This document shows positions 17,192 through 25,860 of a stretch of DNA of 64,000 bases, piece by piece. The position numbers were made by a program, and so were the translations under genes. The notes under the pieces are model-generated. The model saw only the letters and a list, made by a program, of their open reading frames with translations. It was not told the origin of the DNA and did no database searches. This DNA is from Acinetobacter guerrae. GTDB taxonomy: Bacteria; Pseudomonadota; Gammaproteobacteria; Pseudomonadales; Moraxellaceae. How positions within the stretch are numbered: position 1 is the stretch's first letter; the number at the start of each line of letters is the position of its first letter. Location of the stretch: NCBI RefSeq assembly GCF_009372255.1, contig NZ_LXGN01000045.1:140912-204911 (forward strand), read 5' to 3'.

Positions 17192-17203
17192 AATGGATCC
17201 AAA
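17192..17203. promoter_or_regulatory. VanR-like operator element 1
   Basis: AATGGATCCAAA matches the VanR operator ATTGGATCCAAT in 10 of 12 bases. It is 175 bases upstream of the preferred vanK start, so it could control the vanK-porin transcript. Confidence 0.55.
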
Positions 17204-17331
17204 AAATCAATTGTGTATTACAATATTTTGTTCGATCACCGTACAAAAAATAAATAAAATTTAAATATAGTTTTAAATAATATGAATTTAATAACAAAAT
17301 CACCATTAATGATTAATTTATTTTTAAAAAT

Positions 17332-17343
17332 TATGGATCCATT
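17332..17343. promoter_or_regulatory. VanR-like operator element 2
   Basis: TATGGATCCATT contains the ten-base palindrome ATGGATCCAT and matches the VanR operator in 9 of 12 bases. It lies in the middle of the divergent region. Confidence 0.45.
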
Positions 17344-17532
17344 ACAAATAATTCTGAGCAGGAAAGTGACATTCTGGTGCAATATGATTTAAATGCATGG
17401 ATCAAAAATCTTAAACTTCTTTATCTGTATATAAATTACGATACGAAATACGGTAAAAGTTTAGACGAGCAACGTATGATGTTAAATTATACGGTCAAAT
17501 TTTAGTAGTTATATCGCGATCTAAAAATTATT

Positions 17533-17544
17533 TTTGGATCCACC
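17533..17544. promoter_or_regulatory. VanR-like operator element 3
   Basis: TTTGGATCCACC has the GGATCC core with TT before and A after it, 9 of 12 bases of the VanR operator. It is about 200 bases upstream of vanA. Confidence 0.45.
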
Positions 17545-17654
17545 TAAAACCTTATCCAAAAATATCTCACTTAAACTAAATCGTAAAATAAAATCTTGAA
17601 TTAATTACAATACATAGCTTACACAATATAATTCGTTATCTCTCAATTTCTAAC

Positions 17655-17666
17655 TTAGGATCCATT
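17655..17666. promoter_or_regulatory. VanR-like operator element 4
   Basis: TTAGGATCCATT keeps the GGATCC core and matches the VanR operator in 9 of 12 bases. It lies 85 bases upstream of vanA, 50 bases before the perfect site. Confidence 0.45.
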
Positions 17667-17716
17667 ATGATCAAAACAGACTAAATTCAGTTGACGATTG
17701 TCAAAATTTAGCATAA

Positions 17717-17728
17717 ATTGGATCCAAT
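17717..17728. promoter_or_regulatory. Perfect VanR operator upstream of vanA
   Basis: ATTGGATCCAAT is a perfect 12-base palindrome. It is identical to the operator described for the GntR-type VanR of Caulobacter, as I recall it. It ends 22 bases before the vanA ATG, next to the ribosome site, a position that suits repression of vanAB. The vanR gene at 19844-20581 supplies the likely ligand. Confidence 0.85.
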
Positions 17729-17750
17729 AAGTGATAAGGAGTCGTCACAC

Positions 17751-18827
17751 ATGTTCATAAAAAATGCTTGGTATGTTGCCTGCCGTCCTGAGGAAATTCA
17801 GGATAAGCCTCTTGGTCGTACCATTTGTGGAGAAAAAATTGTTTTCTATCGTGGTAAAGAAAATAAAGTGGCCGCAGTTGAAGATTTCTGTCCACATCGT
17901 GGGGCACCTCTGTCTTTAGGTTATGTCGAAGATGGTAATCTGGTTTGTGGTTATCATGGCCTTGTCATGGGTTGTGAAGGTAAGACCATTTCTATGCCTG
18001 CCCAACGTGTGGGCGGTTTCCCATGCAACAAATCCTACTCAGTCGTAGAAAAATTTGGTTTTATCTGGGTCTGGCCGGGTGAAAAATCCCTAGCTGATGA
18101 AGCTGATTTACCTGTTTTAGAGTGGGCAGATCATCCTGAATGGAGCTACGGCGGCGGATTATTTCATATTCAATGTGACTATCGCTTGATGATTGATAAC
18201 CTCATGGATTTAACCCATGAAACCTATGTGCATTCGAGCAGTATTGGTCAAAAAGAAATTGATGAGTCTCTTCCTGTGACCAAAGTTGATGCTGATCACG
18301 TCGTTACCGAGCGTTATATAGAAAATGTAATTGCACCACCATTTTGGCAAATGGCATTACGTGGCAATCATTTAGCCGATGATGTACCTGTCGATCGCTG
18401 GCAGCGTTGTCATTTTTTTGCGCCAAGTAATGTTCATATCGAAGTAGGCGTCGCCCACGCAGGTCACGGCGGTTATCATGCACCCAAAGATAAAAAAGTG
18501 TCTTCGATTGTGGTGGATTTTATTACTCCTGAAACCGAAACATCGCATTGGTATTTCTGGGGTATGGCACGTAATTTCCAGCCTAAGAATATTGAACTGA
18601 CTGATCAAATTCGTGAAGGTCAAGGCAAAATTTTTACTGAAGATTTAGAAATGCTAGAACAACAGCAGCAAAATATTTTGCGTAATCCACATCGCCAATT
18701 ACTCATGTTGAATATTGATGCAGGTGGCGTACAGTCACGAAAAATTATTGAGCGTCTGCTTGCTCAGGAAAATATGACATCTCCTGAAAACCAAAACCGA
18801 AAATTCCCCAATATTCGCGTGATTTAA
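17751..18827 (+). CDS. vanA: Vanillate O-demethylase, oxygenase subunit
   Basis: The start at 17751 follows AAGGAG with normal spacing; a TTG further upstream would run through the VanR operator and is rejected. The 358-residue protein is a single-chain Rieske oxygenase with CPH (Cys47, His49) and CGYH (Cys66, His69). The catalytic iron region IDNLMDLTHETYVH lies in the middle. N-terminal MFIKNAWYVA and overall form match VanA proteins. It removes the O-methyl group of vanillate, giving protocatechuate and formaldehyde. vanB begins 11 bases downstream, and the reaction needs that reductase. Confidence 0.95.
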   Translation: MFIKNAWYVACRPEEIQDKPLGRTICGEKIVFYRGKENKVAAVEDFCPHRGAPLSLGYVEDGNLVCGYHGLVMGCEGKTISMPAQRVGGFPCNKSYSVVEKFGFIWVWPGEKSLADEADLPVLEWADHPEWSYGGGLFHIQCDYRLMIDNLMDLTHETYVHSSSIGQKEIDESLPVTKVDADHVVTERYIENVIAPPFWQMALRGNHLADDVPVDRWQRCHFFAPSNVHIEVGVAHAGHGGYHAPKDKKVSSIVVDFITPETETSHWYFWGMARNFQPKNIELTDQIREGQGKIFTEDLEMLEQQQQNILRNPHRQLLMLNIDAGGVQSRKIIERLLAQENMTSPENQNRKFPNIRVI

Positions 18828-18838
18828 GGAGTTCACAC

Positions 18839-19786
18839 ATGGACGTGATCATCAATAAAATTCATCAACTGACGTCAAACATTCGTGCCTTTGAATTAGT
18901 CTCAGCGAATCGTACTGCTTTGCCCATTTTCGAGGCAGGTTCGCATATTGACGTTCACTTAAAAAATGGACTAATACGACAATATTCACTTTCCAATTGT
19001 TGTAGTGAAACCCATCGTTACGTGATTGGCGTATTACACGATGCACACTCACGTGGCGGGTCACGTTGTATCCATACTGAATATCAAGAGGGTGATCGGC
19101 TGACGATAGGCGAACCACGTAATTTATTTGAGATTCATCCTGAAACAGAACAGGCTATTTTATTTGCAGGCGGTATTGGTATTACCCCGATTTTATCGAT
19201 GGCGTATCGGCTGAAATATCAGAAAATTCCTTTTGAATTACATTATTTTGTACGCAGCCATGAAATGATCGCATTTTATGGCAATTTGAATGAGCACTTC
19301 CCAAATCAAATCCATTTTCATATTCAGGATCAGCCAGAAACTCAATGTAATATGCAAGGTGTTCTAAAAGAGGTTTCAACACAAAGACATTTATATGTCT
19401 GTGGTCCAACGGGTTTTATGCAGTTTGTCATGGATTCAGCGGCACAATCTGGTTGGTCAACCGAGCAATTGCATCAGGAACATTTTGTCGCACAGCAGAT
19501 CAATCAAAGTGAAAATGAAGCATTTACCATTGAAGTTGTAGGCTCAGACCGAAAAATTGAAGTTCATCCGCATCAAACGGCAACTCAAGCTTTGCTCGAA
19601 AATGGTTTTGATGTCCCAATTTCCTGTGAACAAGGTATTTGCGGAACGTGTATCACACGGGTTGTAGCAGGTACACCCGACCATCGCGATGTATTTATGA
19701 CGGAAAGTGAACATGCTTTAAATGATCAATTTACCCCATGTTGTTCTCGCGCTAAAACCAAGACTTTAGTGATCGAACTGGCTTAA
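18839..19786 (+). CDS. vanB: Vanillate O-demethylase, reductase subunit
   Basis: The 315-residue protein combines a flavin/NAD(H)-binding ferredoxin-reductase module with a C-terminal plant-type [2Fe-2S] domain. The reductase part shows RQYSLSN for flavin, an LFAGGIGITP segment for NAD and YVCGPTGFM. The iron-sulfur part shows CEQGICGTC and a fourth cysteine in the TPCCSRA end. This is the class IA phthalate-reductase layout used by VanB to feed electrons to VanA. It follows vanA by 11 bases with an AAGGAG site and is followed by a terminator. Confidence 0.95.
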   Translation: MDVIINKIHQLTSNIRAFELVSANRTALPIFEAGSHIDVHLKNGLIRQYSLSNCCSETHRYVIGVLHDAHSRGGSRCIHTEYQEGDRLTIGEPRNLFEIHPETEQAILFAGGIGITPILSMAYRLKYQKIPFELHYFVRSHEMIAFYGNLNEHFPNQIHFHIQDQPETQCNMQGVLKEVSTQRHLYVCGPTGFMQFVMDSAAQSGWSTEQLHQEHFVAQQINQSENEAFTIEVVGSDRKIEVHPHQTATQALLENGFDVPISCEQGICGTCITRVVAGTPDHRDVFMTESEHALNDQFTPCCSRAKTKTLVIELA

Positions 19787-19800
19787 AACTTTACGCTTTT

Positions 19801-19841
19801 CTCCTATACAATTCATCAAGCCCTTGTATAGGAGTTTTTTT
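19801..19841. terminator. Terminator between vanB and vanR
   Basis: CTCCTATACAA pairs with TTGTATAGGAG across a 12-base loop and is followed by seven T residues on the plus strand. It ends vanAB transcription and may also act on the convergent vanR transcript. Confidence 0.9.
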
Positions 19842-19843
19842 AT

Positions 19844-20581
19844 TTATGCAGATAAAATCTGTTTGACCGTTTCGCCTAGCATGACCACACTACTGTGTTC
19901 TCGCATCAGGCTTTCAGCGCGTCCTGCCTGACGTTTGATTAAAGCATCATAAATAGAACAATGCTGCAAATGTGCATAATGTAAACGCCGATATTCCGAT
20001 AATGCACGAGATTGGTCATAAGTTAGTGCTTGTGCAGAGGCCATCGGCAGCTGATTGTTTTTTGCCAATGCCTGCATTAAGGCAACGTTATTTGCGCCTT
20101 GAATAATAGTATCGTGGAAGATCACATTAAAATGATGATATTTTTCGAGTTCATCATCGCCAAATTCTGTTTTGCCTTCAAACAACTTTTCGGTTTGTTC
20201 TATACAATGCCGTAAAGTTTCTTTCTGCTCCTCGTTGATCCCCTTTTCCGCCAGTGTTTTTGCTGCCAAGCCTTCAAGCACACCACGAACTTCTAACGCG
20301 TCCTGTATCAGTTCATCAGAAATTTCACGCACGATATAGCCGCGAGTCGGATTCTTAATAAGTAACCCTTCCTGCTCAAGCAAACGAAAAGCCATGCGTA
20401 CAGGCTGACGTGACACACCCAACATTTCAGCCGTTGGGATTTCTGCAATACGACTACCACCCTCAAGTTCACCTGCAATAATCATTTTTCTAAGCTTAAT
20501 TAAAACTTGTTGTCCCGAAGACATAACAGCCACTTGTATTGGAAAAATCTCAATCGATGCTAACAAGTTCATCACAGTCAT
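19844..20581 (-). CDS. vanR: GntR/FCD-family vanillate repressor VanR
   Basis: The protein has up to 245 residues. An N-terminal winged HTH (PTAEMLGVSRQPVRMAFRLLEQEGLL) is followed by an FCD effector domain with HHFNVIFHDTIIQGANN, whose histidines suit a metal site. It is encoded downstream of and convergent with vanAB, and the vanA promoter has the exact palindrome bound by FCD-type VanR. It probably represses vanAB and vanK until vanillate binds. The start is uncertain: ATGs at 20581, 20572 and 20524 all lack a strong ribosome site, and the last would give 226 residues. Confidence 0.88.
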   Translation of the reverse strand: MTVMNLLASIEIFPIQVAVMSSGQQVLIKLRKMIIAGELEGGSRIAEIPTAEMLGVSRQPVRMAFRLLEQEGLLIKNPTRGYIVREISDELIQDALEVRGVLEGLAAKTLAEKGINEEQKETLRHCIEQTEKLFEGKTEFGDDELEKYHHFNVIFHDTIIQGANNVALMQALAKNNQLPMASAQALTYDQSRALSEYRRLHYAHLQHCSIYDALIKRQAGRAESLMREHSSVVMLGETVKQILSA

Positions 20582-20625
20582 GACAATGTTTTTCTTCTGG
20601 TTTTATCTCAAAAATAAAGGACAAA

Positions 20626-20652
20626 AAAAGCAACGCACAGCGTTGCTTTTTA
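20626..20652. terminator. Terminator of the 2OG-Fe(II) oxygenase gene
   Basis: AAAAGCAACGC pairs with GCGTTGCTTTT across a short ACA loop, flanked by A and T runs. It lies just past the stop of the minus-strand oxygenase gene and separates it from vanR. Confidence 0.88.
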
Positions 20653-20673
20653 AAATTTGAAAGAACAATCAAT

Positions 20674-21681
20674 CTAGTACTTGCCTGAAAAATTCGCACT
20701 GATTCGCTGCGCCAGATAATCCTTTGCAGTAATGTCTGGATATTTGCCTTTTGGACTTTGAATCATGACATCTTCATTAGCTTGACAGAAAAAGGCCAAA
20801 CTATAACGCGCACCTTGATATTCATGATCGGCAGGATTTTTCACACGATGGAAATTCGACGGTAACACATCATCACTCCAACGCATCAACATATCGCCAA
20901 TATTACAGGTAATTAAATCGTCACGTGGCTCAATCGAAGTCCAAGCACGATTTTCCATTTCTTTACCTGGACAGACCTGTAAGCCACCCTGTCCTTTTTG
21001 TTGGAACAACAAAGTTAAACAGTCAAAATCGGTATGCGCGCCTGCACGCCATAAACCCAATTCATCTTTAAGCGCAGGATCTACTGCGAAATAATGCAAC
21101 ATCCGCAAAGTGCTTTGATAGGTTTCTTTCGATGGATCATGTGCCAATGTAAAGAAATCTTCTGAAAAGCCCATTTTATAGGCGAAACAAGACAGAATTT
21201 TCATGCCTACAGACCAACATTGACTTTCAAAGTTTAATACTTGATCTTTGAAATCTGGCAATTCTTGTTGCGTTGGCCACAAGTTGCTCATACGCGGACG
21301 CGTAATTTGATACGATTCTTTTTGATCAGGAGTCTTCGTTGAAGGGCGAATTTGCGCTTTACTTTCCCAACCTGAATTACGATTTAGAGGATACTGCGCT
21401 TTTACTTCACGTGGCAGAGCAAAAAATTGTTCTGCCAATCCAAATGCATGATTAATTTCCGCTTGAGGAATACCATGATTGGACACTTGGAAAAAACCAA
21501 TTTCAACAGCAGCATCCCAAAGTTGGTCAGCGATTTCATATTTACGATCTTCAAAATCACTCAGATCAATAATCCGTACTTCACGTTGGGTTTCAGTTCC
21601 CATTACGCCCATTACAGATTCTTTTTTTAATTCTTCCAGAGAAAATTCGGTATTGGTGTTTAAACTGTTCATGCTTATCAC
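20674..21681 (-). CDS. 2-oxoglutarate/Fe(II) oxygenase, isopenicillin N synthase-like
   Basis: The protein has up to 335 residues. The N-terminal DIOX_N part begins with VRIIDLSDFEDR and contains FFQVSNHGIP. The C-terminal double-stranded beta helix carries the iron site AHTDFDCLTL (His-x-Asp) and FHRVKNP (distal His). RYSLAFF supplies the Arg-x-Ser that binds 2-oxoglutarate. It is therefore a complete oxygenase of the IPNS/flavanone-hydroxylase type, cytoplasmic, with unknown substrate. It lies next to vanR but has its own terminator, so a role in aromatic metabolism is only a guess. The second ATG, M4 at 21672, is an alternative start. Confidence 0.88.
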   Translation of the reverse strand: MISMNSLNTNTEFSLEELKKESVMGVMGTETQREVRIIDLSDFEDRKYEIADQLWDAAVEIGFFQVSNHGIPQAEINHAFGLAEQFFALPREVKAQYPLNRNSGWESKAQIRPSTKTPDQKESYQITRPRMSNLWPTQQELPDFKDQVLNFESQCWSVGMKILSCFAYKMGFSEDFFTLAHDPSKETYQSTLRMLHYFAVDPALKDELGLWRAGAHTDFDCLTLLFQQKGQGGLQVCPGKEMENRAWTSIEPRDDLITCNIGDMLMRWSDDVLPSNFHRVKNPADHEYQGARYSLAFFCQANEDVMIQSPKGKYPDITAKDYLAQRISANFSGKY

Positions 21682-22178
21682 TCACATTAAAATAAAACTT
21701 TAATGATGTGACTCAAGGTTATGACACGAGTCGAATATGTCATTGAGTCACGCTAAACAACATCAATCTTTTCACAAAGAAAACCAATGTCGCTTAGAGC
21801 AATGACCCACATAATGATCAGCTCAATATGTTGACAGCTTATACTCTGCCTAAATTAAAGCAATGATTATGCCAGTTTGGCTTTAATTTTAAATTTCTCA
21901 AATTTTCTAACTGATTAAGATAACTTATCTATCGCTATTGGTGTGATATCAACAACAAACCCATTGCTATTGCCTTTTTTTGAAGCAGACATGCACCATT
22001 ATTGACGCTTTAAATGATGAAAAACTTAATTTTTATCACTTTTTTAAGTTTTTTTTAGGAAAAATAAATAATGATAAATAAATTTTACTTTTGATGCAGG
22101 ATTGTTGTAGTTCTTTAAATTTTCTCCACAATTGTGAGCTATGCTGCGCAAAAATTAACTCATAACGGAATAAGAATC
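21682..22178. other. Gene-free divergent promoter region
   Basis: About 500 AT-rich bases between the minus-strand oxygenase gene and the plus-strand TonB receptor gene. Near the right end is a weak Fur-box-like element (22067-22085). I see no coding frame, hairpin terminator or tRNA. Confidence 0.6.
22067..22085. promoter_or_regulatory. Weak Fur-box-like element
   Basis: The 19-mer AATAATGATAAATAAATTT matches the Fur consensus GATAATGATAATCATTATC in 12 positions, mainly the left half (ATAATGATAA). It is about 95 bases upstream of the receptor ATG. The match could be chance in such AT-rich DNA, but iron control of the gene is expected. Confidence 0.35.
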
Positions 22179-24275
22179 ATGAAACATCCTCATGTTTTCT
22201 GTAAGATTTCACCATTAAGTTTTGCTTTACTCTCAATTTGCACATATTCATGGGGAGCGGATGCAGATCACTCAACAGCACAGACAAATACAACAACCGC
22301 AACATCTGAATCTACCCCCTCACTACCACCGACCCAAACCCTAAAGACCATTACTCTTAAAGCAGCCTCTGAACAAAGTAATAAAGATAACGATATCAGC
22401 GCGATTCCAAAAACAATTATTACCCGTGAAGAAATGCTGCAATATGGTGATCAGTCTGTCAGTGATGCATTACGCCGTGCAGCAGGTTTTCAAATGCCAG
22501 CGCCAGGTCAAGGGCCACGCGGAAATAATCCTGCTTCAAGTATGCGTTTTCGCGGTGGTGCAGGTCCAACTTTTTTAATTAATGGTGAACCTGTTCAGGG
22601 TGGGCCTCGTGGTGGTATGTCTGTCATTGATACCATCACCACCGATATGATTGAGCGTATCGAAGTCGTTAAACAACCGAGCGTTGCACAAGCTTCTGTT
22701 GCATCTTCTGCTGTGATTAATATTATTTTAAAAGAGCCATTAAACACACTCATCAACGGAAATATACGTGTCGGTTATGGCATTGCTAAATCTAGCCCAC
22801 AAGAAGAAGTACGCAAACAAATCAGTCTGCAAACCGATGGACGTGATAATCAATGGAGTTATAGTCTTTCTGCAAATCAAACTTGGCAAGATACCACTTC
22901 AGTAACCAAAACCATTGATAGTAATGGCGAGCGTCAACAGCAGCGAACAACCGATCGCACGATGCAAATGTTTTCTCCACGTCTGGAATATGCCATTGAT
23001 GACACTCAAAAACTGGTGGCCGATCTGTTTTATCGCAATACTAAAAGTGATGGCACACGACAGGATCAGATTCAACAAGATCAAAATGATAGCATTCGTT
23101 TAAATACGCGTTATGAGCGAAAAACAGATGAGGGTTCAGATAAGATCCGCCTTACGGGTGAGCACCAGAATGAAACTGAACTGACAGGCACACGTCAGGG
23201 TGATGTTTATACAGATGAAACGGTCAATGAGTATGCCATTGGCTATGATGGTGTCAGAAAGCTAGATCCAAATAAACAAATCAAATTTGGCTTTGAAGCC
23301 CGAAAAAATGAACTACAAAGCAATGTTGCCGAGACACTAGATGAAGAACGTTATGCACTCTATGGCGAAGGAAGCTGGCGTTTTACAGATCAACAAACTG
23401 TAACATTGGGTGTAAGACAAGAATGGATTAATCGTAGCGGTCTGGTCGATTATAGCGACCAACATGCGAGTCCAGTTTTAGCACATCGCTATGATTTTGA
23501 TGACCATTGGTCATTACAAACCAATTTAAGCAAGGCATTTCAGGCACCTAATGCCAGCCGTTTAGCCCCGACCGTGACTATATCGACCGATAGCGACTCA
23601 GGTAGCTTGAATAACCCTGATCGTGGTGGAAACCCAGACCTTAAACCTGAACAAATCACAGCGATTGAATCGACTCTGGGCTACAACACACCTGCGGGTG
23701 GTTTTAACTTGACGGCGTTTAATCGTGAAATTAAAGACTATATTGAAAATGTCATTCGGCTTGAAGGTTCGCGCTATGTACAACGGCCAATCAACCAAGA
23801 CAAAGCGACTGCCTACGGTGCTGAACTTACTGGGCGCTATGCGATTAAGGAAACTCAAGCAGGACATAGCTTAATGCTGACAGGACAAGTTTCAACCATT
23901 CATGTCAGTATTGAAGATACAGAAGGTCATGATCGTTTAGCCAGTGATGTTGCGCCATATACGGCAAGTTCAGGCATTTCTTATAGCTATAAACCATGGA
24001 AACTGTCGAATAGCGTAAATATCAGCTACACACCTAAGTTTACCCGTGCTCTGGACAATCAACCCTACGATCGCACCACCAATAATCGAGTAACGGTGGA
24101 TATTAGTACCACCAAAAACTTTAGTCATAATTGGGGCGCTACATTAAGTTTAAGAAATATTCTAGGCAGCGATTATAAGGAATATTTACGTAATCAATCT
24201 GATGGTAGCTTATATCAAGCTCGAATCAATGAATCGATTCCAAATATTTTATTGACGATTGAAAAGAAATTTTAA
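22179..24275 (+). CDS. TonB-dependent outer-membrane receptor
   Basis: The ATG at 22179 is chosen because it starts a signal peptide (MKHPHVF, hydrophobic core, cleavage near SWG-AD) and has a GGAATAAG ribosome site. The mature protein has a plug domain (SAIPKTIITREEM, GDQSVSDALRRAAG, FRGGAGPTFLINGEP, IERIEVVKQPS) and a 22-strand-type barrel. It ends in ILLTIEKKF with the terminal Phe of outer-membrane proteins. The total is 698 residues. The ligand is probably a ferric siderophore or other iron chelate, because the downstream genes encode reductive iron handling. It might instead take up another metal complex. A terminator follows. Confidence 0.92.
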   Translation: MKHPHVFCKISPLSFALLSICTYSWGADADHSTAQTNTTTATSESTPSLPPTQTLKTITLKAASEQSNKDNDISAIPKTIITREEMLQYGDQSVSDALRRAAGFQMPAPGQGPRGNNPASSMRFRGGAGPTFLINGEPVQGGPRGGMSVIDTITTDMIERIEVVKQPSVAQASVASSAVINIILKEPLNTLINGNIRVGYGIAKSSPQEEVRKQISLQTDGRDNQWSYSLSANQTWQDTTSVTKTIDSNGERQQQRTTDRTMQMFSPRLEYAIDDTQKLVADLFYRNTKSDGTRQDQIQQDQNDSIRLNTRYERKTDEGSDKIRLTGEHQNETELTGTRQGDVYTDETVNEYAIGYDGVRKLDPNKQIKFGFEARKNELQSNVAETLDEERYALYGEGSWRFTDQQTVTLGVRQEWINRSGLVDYSDQHASPVLAHRYDFDDHWSLQTNLSKAFQAPNASRLAPTVTISTDSDSGSLNNPDRGGNPDLKPEQITAIESTLGYNTPAGGFNLTAFNREIKDYIENVIRLEGSRYVQRPINQDKATAYGAELTGRYAIKETQAGHSLMLTGQVSTIHVSIEDTEGHDRLASDVAPYTASSGISYSYKPWKLSNSVNISYTPKFTRALDNQPYDRTTNNRVTVDISTTKNFSHNWGATLSLRNILGSDYKEYLRNQSDGSLYQARINESIPNILLTIEKKF

Positions 24276-24286
24276 ATTAAATCATA

Positions 24287-24315
24287 AAAGCCGCTACCCA
24301 ATGTAGCGGCTTTTT
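24287..24315 (+). terminator. Terminator after the TonB receptor gene
   Basis: AAGCCGCTAC and GTAGCGGCTT form a ten-base stem with a short loop, followed by a T run. It lies between the receptor gene and the convergent flavoprotein gene. Confidence 0.88.
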
Positions 24316-24374
24316 AGCAACAAACTTGAGTTGCTATATCAACCAGCAACAAGCATGATCTTAATTTTCACATC

Positions 24375-25850
24375 TTAATATACGTCACGTTGATAGCGAT
24401 GTTGTTCCCGAAGTTGTCCAAGCTCGATTTGTCCTAAAATTTGTATCAACACATGTTCTACTTCTTGTGCCATTCCATTCAAACTACCACAAATATAAAT
24501 GGCTGCCCCGTCTGCTACCCATTGTCTGAGCTGATCTGCTTTTTGTAATAATCGATCCTGTACATAGATTTTTTGTTGTTGATCGCGTGAAAAAGCATAA
24601 TCAATATCAGCTAAAAAACCTTGCTGCTGCCACTGTTGTAGCTGCTCTGCATAAAGATGATCATAGTGTTGCTGTCGTTCACCAAAAATCAGCCAGTTTT
24701 GTTGATCTTGCCATTTTTCACGTTGACGCAAATGCGACATTAACCCTGCAATTCCAGTTCCATTGCCAATCAGAATGAGCGGTTGCTGTTGCTGAATAAG
24801 ATGAAAAGACGGATTAGAACGGATTCGTGCAGAAATGATCTGTCCTAAGGCTAAAGCAGCACTCAGCCAACCAGAACCTAAACCCAGTCCTTGTTCTGTA
24901 TGTTGCTGGCGCACCACCAACTCAACATAGCCTTGGTCAGGAATACTGGCAATCGAATAATCACGAGTAGCTAATATATCGAAACGCTGCAACCATGCTT
25001 CTACTGACTCAGTAGCCAATCGCAAAGGCACATTTCTCAAATTTTTATCACGTAACTGCTGTATAAATTCAGTATGATCTACAATGTCATATGCTTTTAA
25101 GAATGCTTGAATTGTTGTATTCGCATTGCCGCATTGAATCTCTAAAATATCGCCCGATTGCCAATAAGTTTGTTCAAGACACTGCAATTGCAACTGAAAA
25201 ATTGGTTGACCAGAACTTCCTATATTTAAACATTTTCTTTGCTGTAATTTAAATTTCTGCCATGCTTGATGCTCTGATTGAGTGTTCAGTTTAATTTGCG
25301 TCAAGTGCTCAATTTGGGTATTCCATTTCGCAAGATCGCTAGAACTTAGTGCATTGACACAAACCATTTCAAAAAGTGGTTGGGCATGTTGAGCTTTAAG
25401 CCATTGATCCAAACGTTGACCAAAGGCGCAAAATTGTGCGTAGCGACGATCACCAAAAGCTAAAACTGCATATTGTAGCTCAGATAAATCGAGTGATTGT
25501 CTCAAAAGTTTTTTGGCAATCGTTCGCGCACGATCTGGTGCATCCCCTTCCCCATAAGTACTCACACACCATAAGATTTTTTTAGCAGCGCTTAATTCAG
25601 CAATCGATAAATATTGCATATCCAGTACGGCATTTAACTGATCTGATTGCTGTAATTGATGTGCAAATTGTTTTGCATAATGTTCCACATGACCAGACTG
25701 ACTGGCATAGACCACAAGATAGCCTTCATGATTAAAAACTGCATGCGCATGCGAGCGACGCTTATTGAATAATAAAATTGCAATCACACACAGATGAACA
25801 AATAACAAAACTGAAAGTAAAATGAGAATGCAAAGTACCGCAGAGGTCAT
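24375..25850 (-). CDS. Membrane-anchored flavodoxin/FNR-type reductase
   Basis: The ATG at 25850 follows GAGGAC with good spacing, giving 491 residues. One N-terminal membrane helix (LCILILLSVLLFVHLCVIAIL) is followed by a flavodoxin domain (VYASQSGHVEHYAKQFA, STYGEGDAPDRA, LAFGDRRYAQFCAFG). A ferredoxin-NADP reductase domain comes next, with RDYSIAS for FAD and LIGNGTGIAGLMSHLR and YICGSLNGMA for NADPH. This is the layout of sulfite reductase alpha and of the C-terminal part of PiuB-like iron reductases. It probably reduces the neighbouring PepSY protein or a ferric substrate at the inner membrane. It is the last gene of the ApbE-PepSY operon. Confidence 0.9.
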   Translation of the reverse strand: MTSAVLCILILLSVLLFVHLCVIAILLFNKRRSHAHAVFNHEGYLVVYASQSGHVEHYAKQFAHQLQQSDQLNAVLDMQYLSIAELSAAKKILWCVSTYGEGDAPDRARTIAKKLLRQSLDLSELQYAVLAFGDRRYAQFCAFGQRLDQWLKAQHAQPLFEMVCVNALSSSDLAKWNTQIEHLTQIKLNTQSEHQAWQKFKLQQRKCLNIGSSGQPIFQLQLQCLEQTYWQSGDILEIQCGNANTTIQAFLKAYDIVDHTEFIQQLRDKNLRNVPLRLATESVEAWLQRFDILATRDYSIASIPDQGYVELVVRQQHTEQGLGLGSGWLSAALALGQIISARIRSNPSFHLIQQQQPLILIGNGTGIAGLMSHLRQREKWQDQQNWLIFGERQQHYDHLYAEQLQQWQQQGFLADIDYAFSRDQQQKIYVQDRLLQKADQLRQWVADGAAIYICGSLNGMAQEVEHVLIQILGQIELGQLREQHRYQRDVY

Positions 25851-25860
25851 AACGATGTCC

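Larger units (their letters stand above)
17018..17750. promoter_or_regulatory. Divergent vanK-vanA control region
   Basis: This AT-rich gene-free stretch of about 730 bases separates the vanK-porin operon from vanAB. Its notable content is five GGATCC-centred elements (listed separately). I see no further open frame with coding character and no terminator-like hairpin. Its length is unusual for this window. Confidence 0.7.

Noticed and set aside
17718..17750. N-terminal extension of VanA from a TTG at 17718
   Set aside because: It would translate the VanR operator and the ribosome site; the ATG at 17751 has normal spacing and gives the family N-terminus.
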